A DNA stretch of 64,000 nucleotides from assembly GCA_951799425.1 (NCBI GenBank), contig OX637392.1, positions 32,014,093-32,078,092 on the forward strand. Reading direction: 5' to 3'. The notes below the pieces were generated by a model that saw nothing but the letters and a program-made list of their open reading frames with translations, had not been told where the DNA came from and made no database searches. Origin of the DNA: Ilex aquifolium. Taxonomy: Eukaryota > Streptophyta > Magnoliopsida > Aquifoliales > Aquifoliaceae. Position numbers and translations under genes: made by a program. Within the stretch, counting starts at the first letter, position 1. Every line of letters starts with the position of its first letter. Positions 22,395 to 32,844 of the stretch are shown one piece after another.

Positions 22395-22660
22395 TGTGGG
22401 CCGAGTAAGGAACGTCCCGAACTACCAACTAACAGTGTAGGTAGGGATTTGATCCTGAGACGCCATAAATTTCCAAGTTCAATTTGTGCATTTTATCTTC
22501 TTTCAATTTTCATAGATAAATGAGTATGTGGGCTGAGTAAGGAATGTCCTAAAATGCCAACCTGTAGTGTGGGTAGGGATTTTATCCTGAGACGCCATAG
22601 TTTTTCAAGTTTAATTGGTGCATCTAGTCTTCTTTCAATTTTCATAGATAAATGAGTATG
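22395..22660 (+). repeat. 131-bp tandem repeat, two units
   Basis: Two units begin ATGTGGGC(C/T)GAGTAAGGAA at 22395 and 22526 and share GAGACGCCATA and TTTCATAGATAAATGAGTAT. Their first 30 bp resemble the GLSKDYPDTP codons of the NABP-like gene just upstream (22157-22190), so they look like decayed partial copies of its 3' end. Confidence 0.7.
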
Positions 22661-24116
22661 TTTATAATTTTGAATTTTATTTCTTCTTCTTTAAAAAAAA
22701 AAAAAAACTCACTTCCTTGAAAAATGGTATTTTCTCTATGCTTAAATGTCAAATGTATATTGCTATTTGTTATTCTTAAGGTACAGAATGACCAGACTCG
22801 AAAATAGAATTAGTATATAACCGACATTCCATGAAAAAACCTGACATTACCAGTGGAGATGATAAAGAATACCATGGTAAGTTTTGAGCCTTATCATACT
22901 TTTGAGAGATAATTAACATTTATTCAAGTAAGGTCTTTCACTCTCTATTTTTGAATAATCTCATTAAATTTGCTTTGATTGACGCAACTAAGGTAATCTG
23001 TTGACATATCCCCCAAGAAATCTGTTCATACGACACATACATGTTCACATACTTGAGAAAGGATCTTAGGTCATCTTTGATTTGATATTGAGCCTTAGCC
23101 ATTTGTTCTACAAAATTATTTCCCTAGTCAGCCATGTTTGAGCCCTCAATGTATGATTTCTTCTTTGATAAACCCAAATGTTTACCAAGCCACAAGAAAA
23201 CATACTGGACACACCATTGCTATCTAATTTTCTTGCACACTCTTATAAATCAATATGACACAGAAATGCAAAGAAATGGAAATGCAAAGAAATGGGGAAA
23301 ACTGTGGAGACTACTTTACGATGACAAAAAAAAAAAAAAAACGTTAGAATTAGGTGTGCTACACTACATAAACAAAAGATAGCTTTTGAAAACCTCTGAC
23401 GTCATTTCGTTAGCCACTGACCTTTGGCCATGCTACAACCTATGAAAAGCCCTAATTGATCTCAAGTTTGTTTTTACATGTGTGTGTTGTTAATCAAAAT
23501 TGGGGTATGGTAAATAGTATTTCTTTAAATTGCATCAATATTCTTTCATGAGATTATGCCAAACATGATTAGTTTGTTTCCTTAAACTTCACTCCCTTCC
23601 TAATTGTGCATGTGATTTTTCGATTGGCCACCTTCTGATCACATGCCCCGTGAGAGACAAGTCACTATAATCGAAGTGAATTTTTGCTGAGAGCATTCTA
23701 CGAGAGGTTTGTGAAATCGAAGCTATCCATGGAAGGTAGTAAAGTGGAGTGTTTGTTATATAACAATTCTTGTTGCTAGAATGATCATTCTTACTACATA
23801 GGGAATTTCAAATACCAATATAACAAGTGTTTATTTTTGCATATATTACGTACCAATGACAGAGAAGTGTTTTATATTGCTAAAAAAAAAAAAAAAAAAA
23901 TTCGGCGTCTCAGCTATCATGGTGCTAATGCATATACACATTTTTTTCAAATGGAGTTTGTAGGTAGCTTCACTGAAAACCTTCACGAGACAAAACTCGT
24001 CCACTAGGAATCACCTAGGAGTTTAACGGCTTATTGCATATGCTAAATGCAATCGTGTTATCTACGAAAGTGATTTTGTTATGCTGTTATTTATTACTAG
24101 GGACTAGTAATGTTTA
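22661..24116 (+). other. 3' untranslated region of the Athila element
   Basis: No gene recognised. AT-rich with A-runs near 22692, 23326 and 23881. This long non-coding stretch before the 3' LTR is usual for Athila elements; no env-like frame is seen. Confidence 0.6.
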
Positions 24117-24128
24117 GGTTGGGGGGTG
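24117..24128 (+). promoter_or_regulatory. Polypurine tract
   Basis: GGTTGGGGGGTG directly before the 3' LTR start; the expected primer for plus-strand DNA synthesis. Confidence 0.85.
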
Positions 24129-25883
24129 TGATTAACCCTAATTAATGCAAAATGTAATTAAATTAAAAGGTCAATTGTGTAATTAAATAAAGTTAAACTA
24201 GTCAAAATAAATCTAATTAGGGTTAATGTGTGAATTAAGGATAATGCATTGAATGTTGTTCTTTTCAGGTTTTTATGCGTCAAAACGACGGGAGCCAATT
24301 ATCAAAGCATGGAGAGCAACTTATCAAAGCATAGGGTGTAAATTATTAAAGCTCAAAACAAAGGGAGATCAAAGTGTAAATCAAGATCATCTTGATATTT
24401 GTAAATAAATATCTTTTAGGATATTTGTATTTAAATATCTTTTAAGATATTTAAATATATTTTAGGATATTTGTATTTAAATATCTTTTAAGATATTTAA
24501 ATATATTTTAGGATATTTGTAATTAAATATATTTTAGGATATTTGTATTTAAATATCTTTTAAGATATTTAAATATATTTTAGGATATTTGTAATTTGGA
24601 TGCCTATAAATACCCCCCTTGGGGGCTTGTAATGGGCATCCTTCTCTTGTTTCATTTTTCTTGTAAAGAACATTTCTTCCTAGTGGAAAACACTCCAAAG
24701 GTCTTGAATCTTTTTCTTGAATCATCTTTCAAGTATTATTGTTTTATTTATTTTCTTGAGTTATTGTTTTCTTTTTATTAGATCTTGGTTGTGAATTAAA
24801 CACCAAGAAGTTGTTGTTTTCTTTTTATTAGATCTTGGTTGTGAATTAAACACCAAGAAGTTATTGTTTTCTTTTATGTTTTTATTATATCTTGGTTGTG
24901 GATTAAACACCAAGAAGTTGTTGTTTTCTTTTATGTATTATCATCTCTTGGTTGTGGATTAAACACCAAGTATTTATTGCTTTCTTTTAATTTAAGTATT
25001 GTTTTCTTTTACTTCCATTGTTGGAGCTTCCTTCTTCCCCTTAGAGGAGTGAAACTCTTCCACTTTTCTAGAGCTTTACCAAAGCCGTGAAGGGTGGAAC
25101 GTGATTCACTCATTCTTTGTCGAAGATCGGCTCCTTGTTTAGCTATTTTACTTTAAAGCATTTCACTTCTAGTGCTTGAGCATTTTACTTTGTAACACCT
25201 TTTGGGGATGAGTACCATTCATCATTCTAGCTTTACCATAGCTATGAAGGGTGAGTAGTCCTCATTCACTCTTTGGGAAGGGATGATAGATATGTAAAAG
25301 ATTAATCCGGACATTATGTTTGTGTATCACCTTTATGCTTAAATGTTCTATACTCCACTTGATTTTTGGGTGATTGAATGCACCTAGCAAAGTAAAGGTA
25401 CTTTGTATAATCAACGGATCTTTCTATGATAAATGGATGACTCCTACATGGAAAGATCCATTGATTCAAGGCAAGTACCCTAACTAACTCTTCATGACAA
25501 ACTTTCAATGTCCACCATTATTGCACTTCATTCCTATCTTCCGATTAATTTGCCGTTGACACGGGAGTTAATTGAGTTATAAAGCACAAACATAATGCAC
25601 CGGACAATCAACTACATATTCTGATTCCCGAACCAAAGAGTGTTTGTTACATTTAATCATCTTATATTTTGTCTAGCAAAATATCCATTGGAAAGAATCT
25701 TACATTCTATCCAAAACTTCCCACAACTTCAAAATCATAATATTTCCAATTACAAGTCTTTCTCACTATTTACTTCAAAGAACACCAACCATAGTTCCCT
25801 GAGGATTCGACTCTGGACTCAAACCAGATTATTACTACAACTTGACCGCCTGCACTTGGGTGTACACATTTCGGATCAAGTAA
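24129..25883 (+). repeat. 3' LTR of the young Athila element
   Basis: 1755 bp, begins TGATTAACCC, same length as the 5' LTR. It is followed by GTTAC, the target duplication. TATAAATA lies at 24605. Confidence 0.95.
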
Positions 25884-26806
25884 GTTACCTGGTAAGATTG
25901 ACATTCAAGTATACTAATTGGAGTAGGATTGACATTGAGGAGCTCTCATTCACTTTGACAATTATCTAATTAGATTGGCATTCAAGTATCCTAATTGGAG
26001 TAGGAGTGACACTAATGAACTCTCATTCACTTTGGCAGTTACCTAGTTGGATTGGCATTCAATTATCCTAGTTAGAGTAGGATTGACCTTGAGAAGTTCC
26101 CATGAGGATAAACCATACCAAAAAGGAAAAAATAAGCCTAAAAAAAAAGTCCTTGTCAAGGAAAAGAGTTTAGCCGCAGTTGGACCAGTTAATGCCCTCT
26201 CCCCCAAATCATTGGGCTCGAGGCATGGGGGGCAAATGATGGGCCCAGCCCCAAGGCCTAACTCAGATAGTGGGCCCGCACTAGTGGGTCTGGCCCAGAA
26301 GAGACCCAGATCTATTCAGACTCACCAAAGCCTCGAGAGCCATAATATCCTAAAGTCAAGGAGTCAACAACGCCATCAGAGAGCCTCATCCACACCATCC
26401 TAGAGTGAGGAGGTCTGTCACGCCATCCTGGGACCAGGTCTTGAGGAGATCTCCACGCCCTCTTTGCAACTGCCTCATCTGTTGCGAGGATGGCACCCAC
26501 TCCACCAAATCAGCCTTTCTGTTACTAATAAGACGCCTCAATCTGTTAAGAAGCACCAATAAATTATAAGCCCCGCCTACACATGGGGGGCATCTCTCAC
26601 ATCTTGTATCTCACATATCATTCACACTTGAGCACCCAACACTCCTTAAAGCAATAAAACACTCAGGCCATGCTAACCCTTCATAGTGGAGTAGGTCACC
26701 TTGACCGAACCACTTAAATTAACTTTTGCTTGTGTTGTTTCTCTTTATTCATTTATTGCATTTATTACTTGACAGGTGGTACATAAAATTAATTTGTGGA
26801 TCATCA
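25884..26806 (+). mobile_element. 3' end of the Tat-lineage element with 3' LTR (fossil)
   Basis: This continues the Tat fossil beyond the Athila insertion. The purine tract ATGGGGGGCAAA at 26225-26236 is followed by an LTR start TGATGGGCCCAG at 26237, typical of Tat elements. The LTR seems to run to about 26806 (GGATCATCA). A TATA-like AATTATAAG lies near 26575. The left LTR is not in the window. Confidence 0.7.
25895..26110 (+). repeat. Three ~77-bp tandem repeats
   Basis: Units beginning GATTG(A/G)CATTCAA at 25895, 25973 and 26050 contain GGAGTAGG(A) and CTCTCATTCACTTTG. They lie between the Athila insertion and the Tat polypurine tract. The Athila target GTTAC also recurs within the units. 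Confidence 0.8.
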
Positions 26807-27654
26807 ATTACCAAACACAACCTAAGTTAGATTGAACTAAGAAATAAAAAAGAACACTTCACATGTTTGTAATGCCTTAAAAGTATTCTGTTAGGATTTA
26901 ATGACTTAAGAGGCTATCTGATTAGATTTTTGACCAATATTTACTAAGGTGCTATTTGGTAACATGCTGTTTTCGTTTTTTTTTTTTTCATTTTATGGCA
27001 AAAAAAAAAGCATTTACTGAATGTTTTCATTTTTTTTTACTGCTCCATTTGGAAAACAAGGCCAAAATATGGAAACATCTAAAAAGATGTTTTTGAAAGC
27101 ATCAAAAAACCCAAACAGGCGGACAATCCAATTCCCCATTTAATGAGGTTTGGACTTTGAACCTTTTCTACAGCAAAATATCCTTTTTTTTCCTTACCAT
27201 ATAAAATGCCAAGAAACATGCATTTGTATCATTTCTTCATTTTAGACCTCTCCAAATCCGGCGACCTCACCAACTCCGGCGACCAAGCTCCTCTAGCTCC
27301 AGTGACATCTCCATCTCTGGCGAAGCGGTAAGCTCCCTTTTCTCCGCAAAAGTTTTCATTTATTTTCAGATCTATGATGATGTTGTTCAAATCTGGGCCT
27401 TATTTTTTTAGATCCATAATTTATTTTTACAGATCTATACTCTATTATTTCAGATGTAGGGTTTATTTTGTAGATCTAACTTAGTCCATCAGATCTGGGG
27501 TTTATGAAACATTGTTTATAGTTCATCAGTAGCTCCAACTTAGTCCATCAGATCTAAGTGTTAAAGTAGTTCCTTGATCCTCGTATTTATGGTGGATTGA
27601 TTGGCATGTGTCAAGTTGTGTGCTTTACTGACATTCTTAAATAATAAATCCAAC

Positions 27655-29066
27655 TAAAAGGTAACAAATTGAAATTATTATATGCCATTCTTTTTTAAAA
27701 GTATACTGATGATGAGCGCATAATATTGCATATTTAATTGTCATATTTAATGGCCTTACTGACATTCTCCAAACTACTCCACCAACTACGGGGGCCCACT
27801 TTTTGTCACCTAATCCATGCTCTGATATTTCTAACACTTCATGATGATCTCCTATTCCCTATTTTCAGATTTTAAGCATGAGGGAGTGGGTGACCAATGT
27901 TGAGAGAGAGAGTGGTTGGAAAAGCATGGGAGGACCATGCTTTGACTGATTTTGCTTGTTTTTGTGGACAACCTCTCTCCAATCACTCCAAGTCAGCCAC
28001 TTATGCCAAGAGAGATGGGGATGGATGAAAATAAAGACCTCATTCACACATTTTCAAATTACCAAGCTTTTAGAAAGAGAGGGAGACTACCTCAACTTTG
28101 GAGTAGTGTAGAGAGAGAAAGCTAAGGTTTTTGCTTTTCCTTCACCATTTTCACTCTTGTAAGCTTTAATCTTCATGTAATCTTTCTTTCTAACAAATTA
28201 ATCTTGTTTATTTCAAGTTGTATTGGGTTTAGCTAGGGTTTACTAGTTCTATTGCTTGTATTTGGGTATTTTCTCTTTAAGCTTTACATTTTGTGTATGA
28301 ATGCTATTTCTTTTGTAGTTTAAATTTCTTTTTACATTAATTCAAGTTTATGTTTGATTTCATTACCATGTTTTTCTCTTTCATGTTTGTTCTTGCCTTT
28401 ACCACACATAGCTAAACCTTTAGTTGGCTAATCCAACATAGATTTTCTTTTGGGTATGTGAAATTGATTCTCTTTCATTCTTCCTCGTAGTGTAAAGTGT
28501 TTGGTATGACTAGTTTGAGCATGGATGTAGTTGTGGGCTTTTGATACACCGTAGACTTGTCACGGGGTATGCTTTTGCCCAACAAAACTACATTAGTCCT
28601 TCACTTCCTACGAATCAATCAAACACCGAGACACCACTGGTTGAATGAAATAAGTCGATTTGGCATACCCATTGGAATGAACTCTATGGATTAGCCAACC
28701 CTCTTTTTACTTGCATATTTCTCAAAACACAAATCACAATATTTTTTATTTTTCCCTCTCACAAATCACTTTCGAAAACACTTGACATTTCCTTCTTTAA
28801 GGAGACGACATTGGAATACTCATTCCAAGTAAAACATGACATTGCGAGTCTCTCTACGCTTGGTGAGCACTTTTGCACACACACGTTTTTGTTCATCCAC
28901 ACACAATTTTTCCACTTCTTGCATTGAGCTCAAGGGATAATGACACTCACCATACGCTATAAGTCATATACACAAACAACCGGGTTCGTGTTGGGAGGTT
29001 AGGGAAAACCATCAAACAACTAACATTCTTTTTCAAAAGGTAACAAATTGAAAGTATACTGAGATT
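27655..29066. repeat. Non-coding block flanked by a direct repeat
   Basis: AAAAGGTAACAAATTGAAA occurs at 27655 and again at 29036, followed in both by GTATACTGA (after 26 extra bases in the first). Between them lies gene-free sequence that resembles a solo LTR or other non-coding insertion. Origin not determined. Confidence 0.4.
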
Positions 29067-29089
29067 CTTTTTTTTTTTTATGTAGTATA

Positions 29090-29590
29090 TTTTTTTTTTC
29101 AAAAAAAATCAAAATTTATTGATTTAAACCAAATAATTCCACGAATCAAATGGAAAAAAAAACCAATTAATGGCTTTAATCCTTCAAAATACAAACACAT
29201 TTATAAAATTCCTCCTCAAAGCTCGCAAAACCTCCTGCTGTAGCAACTCGATCAGCCCAAACAACAGCTGCATTGAGAATATGAGTTTGTTGCAGGACCA
29301 AAAGTTCTAACAAAGAATCAAGAAAAATTGTCTTCTTCCTCAAAGTCTTGAATCCTTGTTGGTCTTGCAGCAAAAGCATTTTCGCCTGGAGTGGAAAATG
29401 TTGCAGCTGGGAAAAATCCACGGAACAACCATTATGTACAGCTTGATTAGCAAAAAAATCTGCCAACCTATTAGCCTCCCTATATACATGACTTATACTA
29501 TAATTCAGTGTACCCAAAAGCTCCAAAATCTGCTAGATCAGATCCCAAAATTTTCATGCCTTGTTATGTCCTTAGGCTTAACATTGTAAG
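29090..29590 (-). mobile_element. LINE 3' end with RNase H remnant
   Basis: A minus-strand frame reads ISHVYREANRLADFFANQA, the C-terminal RNase H signature seen in plant LINEs (and in related 'RVT_3' proteins). On that strand the frame is followed by AATCAATAAATTTT and an A-rich tail at about 29071-29110. Only the 3' end is present, as for typical 5'-truncated LINE copies. A non-mobile RNase H-like gene fragment is a less likely alternative. Confidence 0.6.
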
Positions 29591-29895
29591 CCTGCAATCT
29601 CAATATCGAACAAATTCTTAAGAAGACAGCATAAGCAGAATTAGTATGTCTGTTTATTTTCTTTTTCTGCAATATGCAATTCACATCTACGTGTTATATG
29701 TTGCTTTATAACTGTTAAGGATGAATTTCAACTTGATTTAACATGTTATATGCATATGATTTTTGAATTCAAGTATGAATTATGAATTGATTTAACATGT
29801 TATATGCTTATGTTTATATATAAGTAATTGTGATTTGAGAGGGTCGTTTAAGTGTGAGAGTGTTTGATGAATGTTTGGAGTTGTTGGTTATATAG

Positions 29896-30195
29896 ATGGA
29901 AAATAAGGATGACGATGTTGTTGAGGTTGGGGCTAAGAAAGGTGATGGTTCATGGACGTCTAAAAATGAGGCAATTTTTATTGAATTGATGGGTTTAGAA
30001 GTACCATGTCGGCCTAAAGACACATCTACGTTTGAAAGGGATGCCTGGAACAGAATCTTAGTGCAACTAAGCGCCAAGACGGGATATAATTACAACTTTG
30101 AGCAGCTGCGAAATAAATACAATACTTTGAGAACAACGTACAATGCATTTAAGAAGTTATTGAATGAAACAACTGGAGTAGGATGTGACCCATAA
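29896..30195 (+). CDS. Myb/SANT-like DNA-binding protein, N-terminal part
   Basis: The first 99 codons hold a Myb_DNA-bind_3-type domain (PF12776): GSWTSKNEAIFIELM, then AWNRILVQLSAKTGYNYN, QLRNKYNTLRTTYNAFKKLL. Proteins of this type are the ORF1 of PIF/Harbinger transposons and the related plant LIMYB-like proteins; in transposons they bind the element ends with the transposase. A possible intron separates this part from the downstream part at 30330. The frame ends at a stop right after GVGCDP, where relatives continue (GFGWD), so this copy may be decayed. Confidence 0.65.
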   Translation: MENKDDDVVEVGAKKGDGSWTSKNEAIFIELMGLEVPCRPKDTSTFERDAWNRILVQLSAKTGYNYNFEQLRNKYNTLRTTYNAFKKLLNETTGVGCDP

Positions 30196-30329
30196 AGACA
30201 GACAATTACTCTACTTGATGACGTCTGGAAGAATTTGTTCAAGGTAGCCAATTATTCTTAAAACTCTTAAGCATTATTATGTCTATATTTGTCAAGGGTT
30301 TAGTATTCATTAGTTTTCATGTCTGCTAG

Positions 30330-30900
30330 GTGAATAAGCATGCTAGACAATTCAAGAAAAAGGGTTGCCCGCATTATGACAAGCTTAGTAGAATTTATGG
30401 TAAGACAAGTGAAACCGGTGAGCATACTCACCCTTCAACCCTACCTCCATCTGACAGCAAGGAAGAGAAAGACCCAACTTTTGATTCTACAAATGAGGTT
30501 GATAAAGACAATGACAATGAAAATGCTAAAGGGCCACCCAACTGTTCCCGTAGTAGGTCTACCACTCCAACATGCAGTCGCCGTAGGAAGAAAAATAATG
30601 CTATGGTTGGTCTTACAGCTGCCCTTAATGTTTTGGTTGAAAATTCAAAGAAAAAAAATGAGTATTTAGACTACAAGATGACGCAGTCAATGAGAGCAAC
30701 ATATTCATATGGGGATAGTGAGGTTAATACTAATAAGGATGATTTTGGTAGATGAATGTATGAGTGCTTTGAATGCTCTGGAGGACATTGATGGTGACAA
30801 CTATTCAAAAGCCATAACAAAATTTAGCGAGGGTATAACTTGGAGGAAGTTGCTCCTGGCTATGCCAGACCATATGAAGCGGGATTGGGTTATGCACATT
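30330..30900 (+). pseudogene. Myb/SANT-like protein, C-terminal part
   Basis: Following the N-terminal part, this stretch begins near a splice-acceptor-like TCTGCTAG|GTG and encodes KHARQFKKKGCPHYDKLSRI, a Ser/Asp/basic linker, and then, in a shifted frame from about 30740, DECMSALNALEDI...YSKAITKF...WRKLLLAMP, the C-terminal helix region usual for this family. The change of frame near 30755 shows that this copy is broken or has another small intron. It belongs to the Harbinger-like element and not to the neighbouring host gene. Confidence 0.55.
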
Positions 30901-31366
30901 TGATGTTTATGATTGTTCTTTACGTATTTGGATATGTATTTCTATTTAACTTTAGAACGTTGGGATGTTTGTTGCTTTATGACTTTCGTGGATGTCCGTC
31001 TATCTTTTTGTTTTATGTTTAGAAGTTAGGATGTTTTTGTAACTTTAACGGCATGGATGTTTTTATAAGTTTAATGCCATGGACGTTTTTGCATACTAAT
31101 GCTTATTATGTGCTATAGGTGTTTGGACACTAATGGATTCAGATGAGGAATTGAGATTGATATTTGATAGCGATATTTTTAAAAACGTGAAAACGAAAAC
31201 GTTATCAAACGCACTTTAAAAAAAACATAAAATAGTTTTTGATTTTTTTGGAAGACTAAAAACCGAAAATTGAAAACTTCGCCAAGCGCCAACTTCGCGT
31301 TCATAAATCGTTCAATGGCAAATCTCACTTAATTCACTGCCCACTCCACTACACCATCAGCACCCC

Positions 31367-32844
31367 ATGCTCCCGAACCCCCGCCCACGGCGGCGAACCC
31401 GTCACGGCGCCCAATTATGTGCCATATCCGCCGCCCTACTCCTCCTCATCTCCGTCTCTCTCCTTCACAGCCGTCTAGGTTTCGACCGCCATTCTCAACA
31501 CCCTCTTCCCATCAACGAAGTCGTTTCCAACTCTGATCCCCTCCTCGAAGACACCGATCCGGAGGACCGTAACTCCAACACCAACTCCGACGATCGAATC
31601 GACGAGCTCGACGAGCTCGACGACGTCGTTTTGAACTCCTCCAATTCCAATTCCAATTTGGAAGTGGACGAGGAATTTCCCACAGGGGCAGATGCGGAAG
31701 AAGAAGAAGAAATCAATCAATCTAGGGTTTCAGGTTTTTTCTATGATCACATAAATGGCGTCGTTCGTAGAGCTATAAATAAGCGAAATATAGATGAATG
31801 GGAGGATTATGTTAACTTTGATTCAAATTCATTGAGGCTAGGCTTAGGGTTAGAAAGTGGAAATGAAAATGAAAATGAAAAATCTGAGGGCGCATTTGGA
31901 TCAGACGATACTCCGGTGGATGAGAGTATAAGAAGTAAAGTAGGGGAAGTGAAGAGTATTGAGGATGTGCTATTGTTGAAAGTGGGGTCGAAAGTTTCAC
32001 CGTTGAGGGAAGGGTGGGGGGAGTGGTTTGATAAGAAGAGTGATTTTCTGAGGAGGGATAGGATGTTTAAGTCAAATTTGGAGCATTTGAATCCGCTGAA
32101 TAATCCAATGTTGCAAGACCCGGATGGGAGTGGAGTGACTAGGTTCACGAGGGGCGATAGGCTTGTGCAGAAGGGGTTGTTGAACGAGTTCAAGAAAGTG
32201 CCATTTCTTGGGAAGAAGACATTGGGGATTGCGGAGGAGGCCCATGAATCAAAAACGGAACGGCTGTTTAAATCTAAGTCTGAATTGGTGGAAGATGGAG
32301 TAGGCAAGGTGATCAAGGAGGAAAAAAATAGGAATAATGTGAATGTGAAGGGTAAGGAGATTGAGAGTGCAGATGAAAGGAGGAGTGGAATGAAGATGGC
32401 GGAGGGGAGAACTTTGGATGATAATGATAATAGTGGTTTGTCTACTATAAGAATTATCGATTCTGATAAGGTTTTGAATGTAACTAGAGTTGCAAATTTA
32501 TCTTTCAGGAGTGATAGGGGTGATGGAATTCAAAAGCAAAATGTGGGGGCCCATGTTAGGATAAAGTCTGAGTTTTCTGGTCAAGTGTATGCTGATGGGA
32601 AGAGATGGGGTTATTATCCTGGTTTGCATCCTCGTCTGTCTTTTTCAAACTTTATGGATGCATTCTTTAGGAAGGGCAAGTGTTCAATGAGGGTTTTTAT
32701 GGTGTGGAATTCACCACCATGGACCTTTAGTGTTCGGTATCAAAGGGGTCTTGAGAGCCTTCTCTTCCACCATCGAGATGCTTGTGTAGTTGTATTTTCT
32801 GAAGCAATAGAACTTAATTTCTTCAATGGTTTCGTCAAGGACGG
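31367..32844 (+). CDS. Glycosyltransferase gene, exon 1
   Basis: 492 codons plus two bases, ending ...FFNGFVKD-G(GG) before GTGATT. It holds the membrane span, an Asp/Glu/Asn-rich stem with runs of DELDE and SNSNSN type, and the start of the catalytic part ([20 protein letters not shown]). The first ATG of the frame is used; it follows the end of the Harbinger-like element by 151 bp. Confidence 0.93.

Larger units (their letters stand above)
11758..25883 (+). mobile_element. Young Athila-type Ty3/gypsy retrotransposon (fossil)
   Basis: A 14.1-kb element with two 1755-bp LTRs, flanked by the 5-bp target duplication GTTAC (11753-11757 and 25884-25888). It has a primer site for tRNA-Asp, gag, protease, reverse transcriptase, RNase H and integrase in the Ty3/gypsy order, a long 3' region with a duplicated accessory module, and a polypurine tract just before the 3' LTR. 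Only two differences were seen between the LTRs, so insertion is very recent, on the order of 0.1 million years or less if usual plant rates hold. The gag-pol part is broken about twice; the ends look whole, so it could still be mobilised by relatives. Confidence 0.93.
26948..31215 (+). mobile_element. Harbinger-like element carrying a Myb/SANT gene
   Basis: The left end GGTGCTATTTGGTAACATG and the right end (reversed, AGTGCGTTTGATAACGTTTTCG) form imperfect inverted repeats that both continue into TTTTCGTTTT. TWA trinucleotides (TAA, TTA) flank the ends but do not match exactly. Inside lies a Myb/SANT frame of the kind found as ORF1 in PIF/Harbinger elements; no DDE transposase was recognised. 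The interior also holds a LINE remnant and an LTR-like block, so it has been inserted into. It ends 151 bp before the start codon of the glycosyltransferase gene. Confidence 0.55.

Noticed and set aside
22661-24116. Search for an env-like gene in the Athila 3' region
   Set aside because: No long frame with signal peptide and membrane anchor is present; only the small membrane proteins of the duplicated module were found.
31807-32316. Minus-strand open frame of 169 codons
   Set aside because: It lies wholly opposite exon 1 of the glycosyltransferase gene and has the Ser/Leu-rich make-up of an antisense shadow.
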